Source: Doris montereyensis
Lineage: Eukaryota; Mollusca; Gastropoda; Nudibranchia; Dorididae
DNA length: 64,000 nt
Direction: 5' to 3'
Assembly: GCA_037039925.1 (NCBI GenBank)
Contig: JAXRKP010000081.1
Span: 315,001-379,000 of the forward strand
The notes below the pieces were generated by a model, which saw nothing but the letters and a program-made list of their open reading frames with translations, made no database searches and was not told the DNA's origin. This document shows positions 31,986-41,991 of the stretch, in pieces. Position numbers and translations under genes: made by a program. Position 1 is the stretch's first letter. Each line of letters starts with the position of its first letter.

Positions 31986-33270
31986 CAGTTAAATTAAATT
32001 CCTTCTCTGCATTCCCTGTGTATGATTCTAGAATGAAGGGTGTGAATTGTTAGAAGTTACCCAAATCTTTCAGAATTTTAATGAAGAATCGTCACATGTT
32101 GTCTTTATGAGATGTTTCTAAATGAGTCAGGTACTTTCTCATCCTCAGTTTGTGCCATTGTTTTTGGTTGCATACTGTTGAGTGGCAGTGACCTGATTGG
32201 GCAGGTTTGGCTTATTGAAGTCCTATGTGACATGTGTATGATGAATAACGGTTTAAAAGACTTGTTTTAAAAATATCATTTTTCCTTCAGAACCAAGCAG
32301 AGGACTGAAATGAGTGACAGCACCTTTAAAAGGAAGCTATTTGCTCTAAGCTAGTATAATAAGAAGCTATTAGCAAAAATAATGTACGTTTCAAGTCACA
32401 AGTTACTGGCTCCAAGCAGAAATACACGCATTTGCCTTTGAATCAATTTGTAACTAGTGTAACTTCATACCTTCCTGTCACTGAAACTTTTTGTTTCAAA
32501 TGTTCCCTTTTCCCCCTCATTTTTATGCATTGTAAGCTAGTATTTCTTGTGTGGGGTTTTACATGTCATGCTCTGAGTTGGCCTCAATGAATATTGCTGA
32601 TTTTGGTATAATTGAAATTATTTGAGAATTCATGTATATTTACTGTTGTTCTGTTATTTAATTAATATTATTTTTACCATGGATTTGTTTCATTATCTTG
32701 ATTAACTGGTCTAGGCATTTTACTGAGGGTTCTTCTCTTATATTATACTATGTTGGAAGCAGACAGCGGAGCTGAGTTAAAGTAATAAAGAGAAGAGACC
32801 ACTTATGATGTTTCAGATGTTGTCAGCTGTTGTGATCTTGCTTTTTCCCCCCTTTCGTATCAAAGATGCTTTCTTTTCTCGAAGGCCTGATTGACTTGTG
32901 TTTGAAGTTTTGTACAGTAGAACGTAATAAATAAAGCAAATTGATATTTACATACTGTCTTGTGTGTATACAGATTTTATTCTTTGCATCCTAAATATTT
33001 TGAATGACTTTGGAAAGTGCATCCTTCAAAAATCTTAGTATTAGTAGCGAGAGGTTGTCACAAGGCAACCACTCAATCTAGGTTAGAGTTAGAAAAAAGA
33101 AAGGCAGGATAGTGCCGTACAAGTACATGTGTACTTGATTGTTGATATAATATACATGTATAAGTTTGATTTATATATTACATGTACATACTTAATACTC
33201 ATACTCATACTAGTAATACTTAATGGTGAAATTTGAAATGGCATTACAAAGGTGATTTATGAGCCAATCC

Positions 33271-33449
33271 AAATCAGATGACAGACAGGAAGTCTTAACC
33301 ATTGTTCACGCTTGGTCAAAGAGTAATGCAAATCAGATGACAGACAGGCAAAGTCGTAACCATTGTTCACGCTTGGTCAAAGAGTAATGCAAATCAGATG
33401 ACAGACAGGAAGTCTTAACCATTGTTCACGCTTGGTCAAAGAGTCATGC
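33271..33449 (+). repeat. Three tandem copies of a 59-61-base unit carrying ATGCAAAT
   Basis: Copies start at 33271, 33330 and 33391 and share AAATCAGATGACAGACAGG, CCATTGTTCACGCTTGGTCA and AAGAGTAATGC. Each junction creates the octamer ATGCAAAT (33326, 33387, 33446), a sequence known to bind POU-domain factors. Regulatory function is speculative. Confidence 0.85.
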
Positions 33450-33553
33450 AAATCAACACATGCTCTACATACTCCAAATAGTTCACATCCCTTGTGAAAA
33501 CTGAAGACTATAAAAGGACCAAGATCATGATTCTCTTAGTGTTAAACTAGTCA

Positions 33554-33747
33554 CAGTTGTCACTGGATAAATGCACGCCCTTTGGGCGCAGGAAAAAGCT
33601 TGTTTTTATGCATACCGTGTGTTTATGAGAATACTTTTATTTTTATTATACATTATACATGTATAGTAAAAATTTGGTCAACGGATATAGGCGTGTGTTT
33701 ATGCAGAGAGTGCTTTTATGAAGTGTGCTTTTATCCAGCGACTACTG
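33554..33747 (+). mobile_element. Short MITE, family C
   Basis: The left end CAGTTGTCACTGGATAAATG and right end TTTTATCCAGCGACTACTG form an inverted repeat. The right flank is TA (33748-33749). At 194 bases it is too short to code. Confidence 0.75.
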
Positions 33748-34213
33748 TACTACTACTAATAATTATTATAGCTGGCATTGCAAAGAGGTTATTATTATGA
33801 CTTGAAGTGAGAAGTTCATCCAGTCATTGTTGTACTGGTACTGGTACTGGTACTGACTAGCTAGACTAGTAGTAGTACTAGTACATGTAGTAGTAGTACT
33901 CAAACTAAATGTGGTACGGTAATTTAAAGTGGCACTTAGCTTAGACACTTCTTTGTGTCTAAGTTAACTCATATTTCTTGGTAACTGGTCAGGAATTGAC
34001 TGAACAGTTTTTGGGAGAGTAAAATTATTCAACTTACAAAGATCCCATCTTCTTTAAGAGAAGAAAAGATGGAACATCCACTTTATTTCATTAGTGGATG
34101 ATGAAAATTGTAAATTTGAAGTGAGAATAATGAAATAAAACTGAAAATTAAAAGATGATTTTATGGATCAATCTATCCACCTCTTTCAACTCCTTGCACT
34201 GGTGAATTGATTG

Positions 34214-34217
<4 letters not shown>

Positions 34218-34297
<80 letters not shown>
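34218..34297. repeat. (TA)n microsatellite
   Basis: About 80 bases of uninterrupted TA. Confidence 0.95.
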
Positions 34298-34298
<1 letters not shown>

Positions 34299-35384
34299 CC
34301 TCCTGAAGTTGTTGTTTTTTTTTGCTTTTGAGACGGCGTTTTTAATTTTAGTATATGTGTGAGGAACTGTTAAAATATAGTCATCCTATATCATTGAAAA
34401 ATTTGTAGCGTCCTTGGTTGCCAAGGAAACAGCCGCCATCTTGGATTTTGACTCAATTTTCAAAATCCATCTCCTCTTAGCATGAATAAAATCATTCAAA
34501 ACCTATGCAGATAATTTTTCCATTCAATATTTAAAGAATGACGTCAGGTTTCTTAGATATTTCGGATGTTTCTTTTTTATGAATTTTTGAAAATAGCATA
34601 TAAAAATGATTGTGTATACGCGAAAATGGCATTTTTATTATAAAAAACAAAACATTCTCAAAAAGTTTACAACTTATAATATATCCACACAAAAACGACG
34701 TCATTCTATTACCATTGACAAGAGGAATTTGTGTGCGAAATATTAGACAAATCAATCGGTAAATGACGGAAAAGATGGAATTTTAGTGTGAAAAGGCTAC
34801 ATTTCGAGAAAAATGGAAGTAAAGAAATGAAAAGAAAATAACATCAAAGCTTCAGACGGGTTGCCCTTCTTGCATCAGCCCCCTTACTCTTTCAACAGTC
34901 TCTGGCATTGTTATAATACTAATGTAAAAAGGATTGTAAAACTAGGTTTAAATGCTGTGAAAACAGCCGTCAAAATGACCAGTTTTTGTTTTTTCCCACT
35001 ATTCCTATACTTGTGTGCGTGTTTACATACGCGAGATGCTGGCCTTCACCTCTTATGTCAAAAAGCGCTCGGCCGATCGGGGCACTGTGTTCCCGAAAGC
35101 CAAGCAAAAGAACCTGTTGCCACATTGACGATTAGCCACCTTTAGAGGGTTTTCAGTGCCAATCTTCTCAGTCAGTGTTAGGGTAATTTACGTCCAAACT
35201 TTGACTGTTTTTACCTACCCTAGCCTACAATATATTTTGTATAATAAAAAAAATATACGTCATATGGACATTTTTTTACCATAAACTTGTAGATAAATGA
35301 TCGTTCTACCCGAATATGCAAAGAACAGAAAGTCAACATTTTGGTCCCAAACTCACCAATCCAGGTGCCCCCCCCCCTTAAAAC
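34298..35384. other. Non-coding intergenic DNA
   Basis: I see no gene or repeat here that I can name. Open frames at 34531-34755 (minus) and 34861-35145 (plus) lack family features. Confidence 0.5.
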
Positions 35385-36215
35385 TGTACATCTCAAACTT
35401 TTGACCGCTCAAAACTCAGGAACTGCAGCACCTACGACCTTCATATTTCACATGTAGATTCCAAATAGCCTGCTTTAGATTCTAATCTTAGCGAATTAAC
35501 TCTTGGATCAAATCAATATTTTAATAGATTGGCATTGGAAAAAGATTGTGTTGCTTGTGATCCATGAAACTTTTTATTGTTACTAATACTAGAGGTTATT
35601 TTTCTATTTCCTATCATTACAATGAAAAGCCTGCGAAACTTCAATATCAAGTACTAATTTTATCTAATTACTAATAGTAATAATCATACTTGATATCATC
35701 ACCCATAACCGATACTGTGGTTTCGAAGTTAACCACAGTCAAAGTTCAAGAGATTCAGCTTTATATAATTTAATAAAGAGAAATCATAATCCAATATTAT
35801 TTACGGGCATGCTTGTACTTTGTACCATATAGAAAACTGAACATCTTTAACTTTGAACGCTTATAACTCGGGAACCACTGCACCCACAACCTCCATATTC
35901 CGTCTGCTTTAGGTTCTTAACGAATAAACTCTTGGATCAAGTCAGTACTTTAATTGATTGGAAAAAGATTGTTTTTCCTACGATGCACAAAACTTTTTAT
36001 TGTTACTAGATCTAATTTCTCGATTTTCAGTCATTACATTTGCAACAAAAAGCCTGTTTTATTTCAGCATCAAGTACTAATTTGATCTAGTAATTATACT
36101 TGATATCACCTGTAACCAATACAGTGGTTTCTGAGTTGAACCGCAGTGAAAGTTCAAGAGACTCAGCTTTACAATATAGAGAAATCAAAATTCTACATTT
36201 TTTCCGGGCATACTA
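35385..36215 (+). repeat. Diverged tandem duplication of a 385-430-base segment
   Basis: The first copy is about 35385-35815 and the second about 35833-36215. Shared ordered blocks include ACTCTTGGATCAA, GGAAAAAGATTGT, CTTTTTATTGTTACTA, TCAAGTACTAATTT, ACTTGATATCA, AAAGTTCAAGAGA and GGGCAT. Copies differ by many substitutions and small indels, so the event is old. Confidence 0.8.
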
Positions 36216-36729
36216 TACGTATACATGTATATATAATATAATAATATATATATATATATATATATAAATCAGTAGAGTATATGTTACCAGTACCAGCAAA
36301 GTATGATATTCAGGCATTCTGTAAAATGACGAGACAAAATAGGCAAATTATGAAATGGAAATAGAGCTTGAAAATGTCCAATGCTTATTTATATTGCTTA
36401 GAGAGTCTGAAACTTACCCTAGTCCAAAAGATTTACCAAGTCCGATTTTTTCTTTGATAAATGTCCCCATGTAATCCAAAATTTCACATAAGTTTAATCT
36501 AAAATTTCCTCTAATCTGAAACAATTTCTATTCCCCAGGGGGCCCACTTTTTCGGATAAAGCCAGTAGCAAAACTAGAACTTATACAACTAGAAGTAGAA
36601 GTAGAATGAAAAGCAAAGCAACCTAATGTGACTGTAGGCGTATTTGCAAACCCAGAGTACAATGTAATACTAGTAATAATAACACTAACCCATGTATACT
36701 GTGCCAAAAGAACATTATGTGTTGTGTGT

Positions 36730-37090
36730 GCCTGGACTTGGTTAGTTGTCTGTGCGTGTGTGAATGTTGGTGTTGGAATTGGACCACTGAATCATGCGAT
36801 GGATAAATGTCTTCACTATCAATACTGTCATTACTGTCATCCCCTCCCACTCCCACTCACCTCTTTCTTTCTCTCTCCCCTTTTTTCTACTCGGTGATGA
36901 CTCAGTCAATCGCAGGCGGATGCTGCTGGTAGTGGTAGGTCCTAATAATAGTCCTCTAGTCTACTATTTCTTTCCTTTCCTTTTTTCACTTATCTTTCGT
37001 CTTGCTGTTTGATCTTCTCACCCTGAAGTCACCTCTGGTGGGCAGGGTAAATTTCAATGAAACAAACCCAGTCGATCGACTTCGTCTCTT
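36730..37090 (+). repeat. Dispersed repeat with repeat R (copy 4) at its 3' end
   Basis: The first part (36730-36920) matches the inverted repeat at 17100-17330. The second (36930-37090) has the repeat R blocks CTATTTCTTTCC, CTCACCCTGAAGTCACC and TTTCAATGAAACAAACCC. The two may be one larger SINE-like element. Confidence 0.6.
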
Positions 37091-37189
37091 CACATCATTG
37101 CCCCCTCTCTCTTCCCCCCCCCTCCCCAATTACTATATAATACATGCATAACCCTAACCCTGTAGGTGGATTATTCCAGGTCCATATAT

Positions 37190-37510
37190 AGTAATGTAAA
37201 GTTCCTTCAAAGTGTATCAAAGCCGCTATGGCCCATAGAGCCAGAGCTTACCCAGGTTTCAATAGCGTGTAGTGAAACGTGATAATAATCACCTCCTGCA
37301 CAGGGCACTGGTCTGATTTAGATTTTTATACCCATATTAGTATTAGTGCTTGTTATGTTAGTGTTAGTACCCTTTTGCCCCTGGGTAAAAGAGTGGGGGA
37401 AATGCATGTAAAGACTTTCCCAAGGAACACAACGGCAGACCTAGCATTTGAACTCGGGACCTCATGATCCACAGTCTGGCAGCCATTACTACTCAGCCAC
37501 TAGGTTCATA
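37190..37510 (-). mobile_element. tRNA-derived SINE, minus strand
   Basis: Read on the minus strand, it begins with a tRNA-like head (CTAGTGGCTGAGTAGTAATGG for the A box; GAGTTCAAATGCTAG for the B box), followed by a body with TGTGTTCCTTGGGAAAG, GGAGGTGATTATTATCACG and GCTCTATGGGCCATAGCGG. The plus-strand element at 60329-60615 has the same order. Confidence 0.8.
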
Positions 37511-38069
37511 CATACAATACATACATGTATGTGTGAAATTATCTTCCAAAATTCAGTTTTATATTATTTTTCTCAGTTAAAATTTTCGTCATCCACTCAT
37601 GAAACAAAGTGGCTGTTCCATCTTATTAATATTTTGAAGAAGATGAAATCTTTATGAGTTGATTAATTTTACCCTCCCATTCTTTTTCTCTCACAATTCC
37701 TGACCAGTTACCAAGAAATATGAGTTATCATTCTTCTTCATGTGCCGAATCTGAGGCAGGCATTGGCAGATCATGGATCTTCATTCTTCTTTGACTTTGT
37801 ATACCCAGTATGCCATTCTTTGTCTTCCTCTGCATTTTGTTCCCAAGATATTTCCTTACATGCTTTACTTAGTTGCTGCAGTCCTTGCTTATGTCAAGTG
37901 GATTTCATTTACCATCGTCTAATACTAATGGTAATAAGTGCTCTTTTTTACCCTACAAGGGCCAGGACCTCCTTTGTTTTACTTCCTTTCTTTCCATGGT
38001 ATTCTCAGTATTCTTCTACGGAGAAACCACATTTCTACTGCCTCTACTTTCATCTCTTTGATTGTGGGC

Positions 38070-38250
38070 TGTTAGAGGGCGATGCTGGTAGGTTCTACCT
38101 CTTTCCTTTCATGTCACACTGTCACTCATCTTTCATTTTGCTGTTTGTACTTTTACTTCCTGCGTCACCATGAGATCACCGCATATGGTGGATGGGGGAA
38201 GGGGGGGGGTAAAGTTCAATGAGACAAACAAATCTCTTCGTTATTTGTTT
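38070..38250 (+). repeat. Dispersed short repeat R, copy 5
   Basis: It contains GCTGGTAGGTTCTACCTC, CACCATGAGATCACCGCATA, TGGTGGATGGGGGAA and AAAGTTCAATGAGACAAACA. Confidence 0.65.
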
Positions 38251-38629
38251 GCTCATCGTAAGCACTAACCCCGCGTAGATCTAGGGCATTTCCCACAAAA
38301 TCACCGCAAACGTAGCATTATTAATTCTGTACATTATGTCATTAAATAATCATTTCTTGTCTGTGACTAGTGTAACGAGTGTGAGACCTTTGTACCATCG
38401 GCCCATTTATTTTTCGACTTCTTAAATATACGACATGTTTAACCTAAAGATATCATTAAACTGCTAAGCTGCAATGTTCCAAACTGGGAGGCCGGTTCAA
38501 TTTACTAGGAGGATTAGAAAGGTAAAACAACTGAAGATTATTATTGTAAACAATCCAGTCAGCAGATTCAGATTTTTATTATTCTGGCGATGTACGACAA
38601 TAGTAATTTTATACTAATTTAAAAGGTAT

Positions 38630-38880
38630 AGATCTAGTCAAAGTGTTTATAATACCATATCAATTGAATGTGTTATCTCAACTTATTCTTGACGCGATGA
38701 CAATGACTAGATCTAGACTTCTAGATCTAAATTTACTTGATTTAGTTATTACTAAGTCTAGATCTAGATCTCTATTTTTACTGTCTTGTGTCTAGGGGGC
38801 TAGGGGATACCAGATCTAGAGCTAGATCTCATATAGTAATAGTTAATCGATAGATGTAGATCTAGAAATCTAGATAGGGT
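38630..38880. repeat. Second TCTAGA/AGATCT-dense region
   Basis: About seven TCTAGA sites occur in 250 bases, many as AGATCTAGATCT. Like the region at 3445-4115, it lies directly upstream of a family A MITE, although the unique sequence between motifs does not look alike in the two places. Confidence 0.8.
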
Positions 38881-38889
38881 ACTTCTTAA

Positions 38890-39468
38890 CCCAAGAAGAA
38901 CACCGGCCCTTTATTATTTAGGACGTGCTACGGTTGTCCCGGGAAGCGCTCAACAGGCCCTATATTTAGGGCCGCCGTCATTGGCACAGGAATCGCACAG
39001 GCCCTATATTTAGGGCCAGACACCTAGGCTTCTTGAGTGAAAATTTCCACTTTCCTTAAATGGTTTATGACGTAGTTTGACCTTTGAGTTCATATTTAAA
39101 CAACGGCCAATGAGATTACAATTTATTTTTACCTCGTAGCTTTCACGGTAGCCTCGATATCATTCATCAAAGTGACACTTTCCCATTTAACACATTTCGT
39201 GCAAGCCTAAGTTGATGGCACTGCTATCACAGCTGTTTAGTTCTCAGTTGAAGTTTCTTTTGTTGCAATAACATCTTAATATATGAATTTCTTATTCTTT
39301 CAACTTTCAGAAAATACATGTTTTATAGGTCTTTTATCATCTGTAAACGTGAACTCATTGTTCAAACTAAGTCACCCCTTGCACATACTCGTTTTTTCAT
39401 GCAAATGGCTAGGGCAACCCTTCACTGTAAGAAGGTCACTTCCGGTAACACTACAAGCTCTTCTTGGG
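38890..39468. mobile_element. TTAA-flanked MITE, family A copy 2 (piggyBac-like)
   Basis: The left end is TTAA/CCCAAGAAGAACACC (TTAA 38886-38889) and the right end AAGCTCTTCTTGGG/TTAA (39469-39472). The terminal inverted repeat CCCAAGAAGA is perfect over 10 bases. The 579-base body aligns with 4128-4711. This copy has better-kept ends than copy 1. Confidence 0.85.
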
Positions 39469-39472
39469 TTAA

Positions 39473-39810
39473 CAATTGATGTCCCGTTTGACCCAGAAAT
39501 AGTTGGCCAGATATGAATACCTCATCAAATTTTGTTTAATGGAAATGAAGTGAAATATAATTAATATATTATTATTATTATTATTTATGAAAACCCAGTA
39601 AAAAAAAAAGGGTTTCAGGGGGATTTCCCCCTGAATAAAAGTCATTTTATATGATAGAATAGATACATTAACATCATTAATATTCAAGAAATAAAATACT
39701 TATATTATATCTGATAGAAAGTTACTTGTGTTACCACTATTATTAATACCACTATTATTTGGCATAAGAATTACACACCTTCATTACTGGGTCAAACGGG
39801 ACATCAATTC
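39473..39810. mobile_element. TTAA-flanked element with 24-base inverted repeats
   Basis: It starts CAATTGATGTCCCGTTTGAC right after the TTAA that closes the preceding MITE. It ends with the matching inverted sequence GTCAAACGGGACATCAATTC before TTAA (39811-39814). Only the outermost base differs. The interior is AT-rich without a coding frame. Confidence 0.7.
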
Positions 39811-39903
39811 TTAAGGAGTGCCCTAGATAGATTTGCCGATAGATTTAGATCAACAGCCACAGATACTGTGGTATGCACTCCTTAAGAATTGATGTCCCGT
39901 TTG
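39793..39903. repeat. Perfect 29-base inverted repeat (foldback)
   Basis: The left arm 39793-39821 (CAAACGGGACATCAATTCTT then AAGGAGTGC) and right arm 39875-39903 are exact reverse complements around a loop of 53 bases. The left arm overlaps the right end of the 39473-39810 element, so the end sequence is present three times here. Confidence 0.9.
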
Positions 39904-40335
39904 TTTACATTTTTATTTAGGAAGTGAATGTAACTGAAAAGCTGGCCAGGTAGTTTTTAACTTGGCTAAGTATGTTTAGGCCACATATGGCCTAAATAGC
40001 GCAAACCCCTGGTCCCAGACTATTTGGGTTGAATGTATCGGTCTAAAAATAGCAAACTGACCCATGTCCATGTTGTTTTGGCCAATGCAACAACACTGCA
40101 GATTCAGGCTAGATCTATAGGCTGGTGAACTGACCTACAATTTTTTCCTTTTTTAAATTATTTATATTATGGGCCTACACTTTTTTCATTTTTTACTACA
40201 TATTACATTTACATGTAATAAAACATGGCTATAATTTATTTTAAGAGTAAGTGTGCATGTGTGTGTGTGTGTGTCAGCGTAATGTTAAAATCCACCAGGC
40301 ATCATCCTATCGTAGTCTTAATCTACTACTACTAG

Positions 40336-41090
40336 TCTAGACCTAGATATCAAAAAACCATTGATGACTACCCTGACAGCTGGATCCATGTGTACACAGA
40401 TGGGTCAGCTCTCAAAGCAACATCAAATGCAGGGTATGATATCTGCATCCAATACCCAGATGGCACCTCTGATGAATTCTCTGGGGCTTGCAGAGAAAAA
40501 TGTACCAACTTTGCAGCAGAGGCAGCAGCCATAGAAACAGTACTCTACCACCTCAACACTGTTTTCAATACATTCCCAGCTAAAGTATCAGATATCGTCA
40601 TTTTTACCGATACAATATCTGTCCTACAAGCTCTCAACAACTGTCAGAGATCTGATCTCAGACAATCACGATTAGTATATATAGAAGCTGACCAACTAAT
40701 TAAAACCCATGGCGTTGAGCTAGTAATGCAGTGGACATGTAAACATGCCATAAATGACAAAGCAGACACTCTTGCCAAAAGGGGATTTAGACAAGAACAA
40801 CTAAACACAAAAACTGCAATTGAATACCACGAAACAAATCATCAAAGTTAACAGCAAAGAGGACTGGATGCACAGATGTGCTTTGGGAAAAACTGGAAGA
40901 GATTTATGCTGACATATGGCCACTCCACAAACAAATGACAACAGCAAACAACTTAAACGAAAACACCAAGTCACCATCTCCAGCCTCCGAACACACCACA
41001 TACAGCTGAACGTGCATCTAAATAGAATAAATCCTGAACATGCCCCAGTGTGACCACCCCCATGAAACTGACCCATCACCTATTTTAATG
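40336..41090 (+). mobile_element. 3' fragment of a non-LTR retrotransposon with intact RNase H domain
   Basis: One continuous frame to 40851 encodes a complete ribonuclease H fold. Catalytic acidic residues are visible as YTDGSAL (Asp), NFAAEAAAIE (Glu), VIFTDTISVL (Asp) and HAINDKADTLAK (Asp). After the stop at 40851, a shifted and interrupted frame continues with TISSLRTHHIQLNVHLNRIN, the usual C-terminal region before a zinc knuckle in RNase H-bearing LINEs. No reverse transcriptase lies upstream, so the copy is 5' truncated. It lies about 0.7 kb upstream of the PHRF1 start codon. Confidence 0.8.
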
Positions 41091-41789
41091 CCACAAATGA
41101 AAGACCTACACGACAAGTTACTTCCCGAGAAACCTGATACTTGGAACACTATTTATGGAATCCTACACAGATGGAAAACACCTGCATATAGTATATAGCT
41201 TTACATGGCTTTGGGCCGAAGGACAAATTACGTTCGAGTGCTGCTGGATCAGTAACAACAACAACAGACGTAGATATATATGTACATTAGACACTTTTAC
41301 TGGAGAACAAGGAGATGCACGTTTGCTGACAAGAAAGTGTCAGGATTTTACTGGCATTTCAATATGACTGCTGCTTTTTTTAAAGTGTCGAGTGACCAAG
41401 GAAAGATACCTGGCTCTACTTTTCTCACATGTCCGAGGTATGGCTGCAAGCAGAAAAAAACTATCAGAAAGCCAGTGTTTTGCGTCTAATTAGCAACTTC
41501 TCTGTATAGTATACTACCCAGAGATGCTGTATTTGGGGAAATGATGCCATTAACCATTACTTTTTATTTAATCTGATTAGGATGAATAAAATTATTAAGA
41601 TACTGTCCATGATTTTATCTTATGATGTAGTTCTTTAGTTATTTCACCCTAATCAACTGGCTCCAAATGTGTGTCATTTCAGCACTTTGCTGAGAAACAT
41701 GATGGTCTCTAAGGACATCAAAATTCAATACGACAGAAGCAGCATTGTAAGTTAATGTATATGACCCTTGTGCAAAATCCACTTGTCTC
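41091..41789 (+). promoter_or_regulatory. Upstream region of PHRF1 (no defined promoter element)
   Basis: This is the sequence just before the first PHRF1 coding exon. I see no clear TATA box or initiator, and the 5' untranslated exon border cannot be fixed. An acceptor-like TGTGTCATTTCAG near 41680 suggests the start-codon exon may follow a 5' untranslated intron. Confidence 0.25.
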
Positions 41790-41991
41790 ATGGCAACTGG
41801 GGAATCCATTGAAGACCTTGAGGAGATGCTCAAGGCAGAAGAAAAGGAGGAAGGAATGGGTGACGAATTCTTTTCTGATGACGAATTCTCTTCTGATGAT
41901 GAAGACAGCGAGGATGAAGAAGATGGAAGTTCAGAGGATGAGGAAGGAGATGATGTAGACGACAATGAATTCGAAAACAGTGAAGGAGAAG
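41790..41991 (+). CDS. PHRF1: PHRF1 coding exon 1
   Basis: It starts [20 protein letters not shown] and continues with a run of Asp, Glu and Ser. The donor GAAG/GTGATT leaves phase 1 and joins the exon at 44091 as GGT GAA GAT. The other overlapping frame has no family similarity, which supports this start. Confidence 0.8.

Larger units (their letters stand above)
28091..33270. other. Intergenic DNA between gene 1 and PHRF1, first part
   Basis: No gene is supported. It contains a 34-base tandem duplication (28623-28698), a family B element (30497-31012), a (CT)n run (31290-31313) and a 15-base minisatellite (31829-31985). A second candidate AATAAA cluster (AATAAATAAAG) is near 32926. Confidence 0.5.

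Noticed and set aside
37150..37165. Telomere-like CCCTAACCCT
   Set aside because: Only about two partial units are present, not an array.
37742..38173. 143-codon open frame rich in Ser, Phe and Leu
   Set aside because: Its end lies in repeat R and the rest is pyrimidine-rich low-complexity sequence with no domain.
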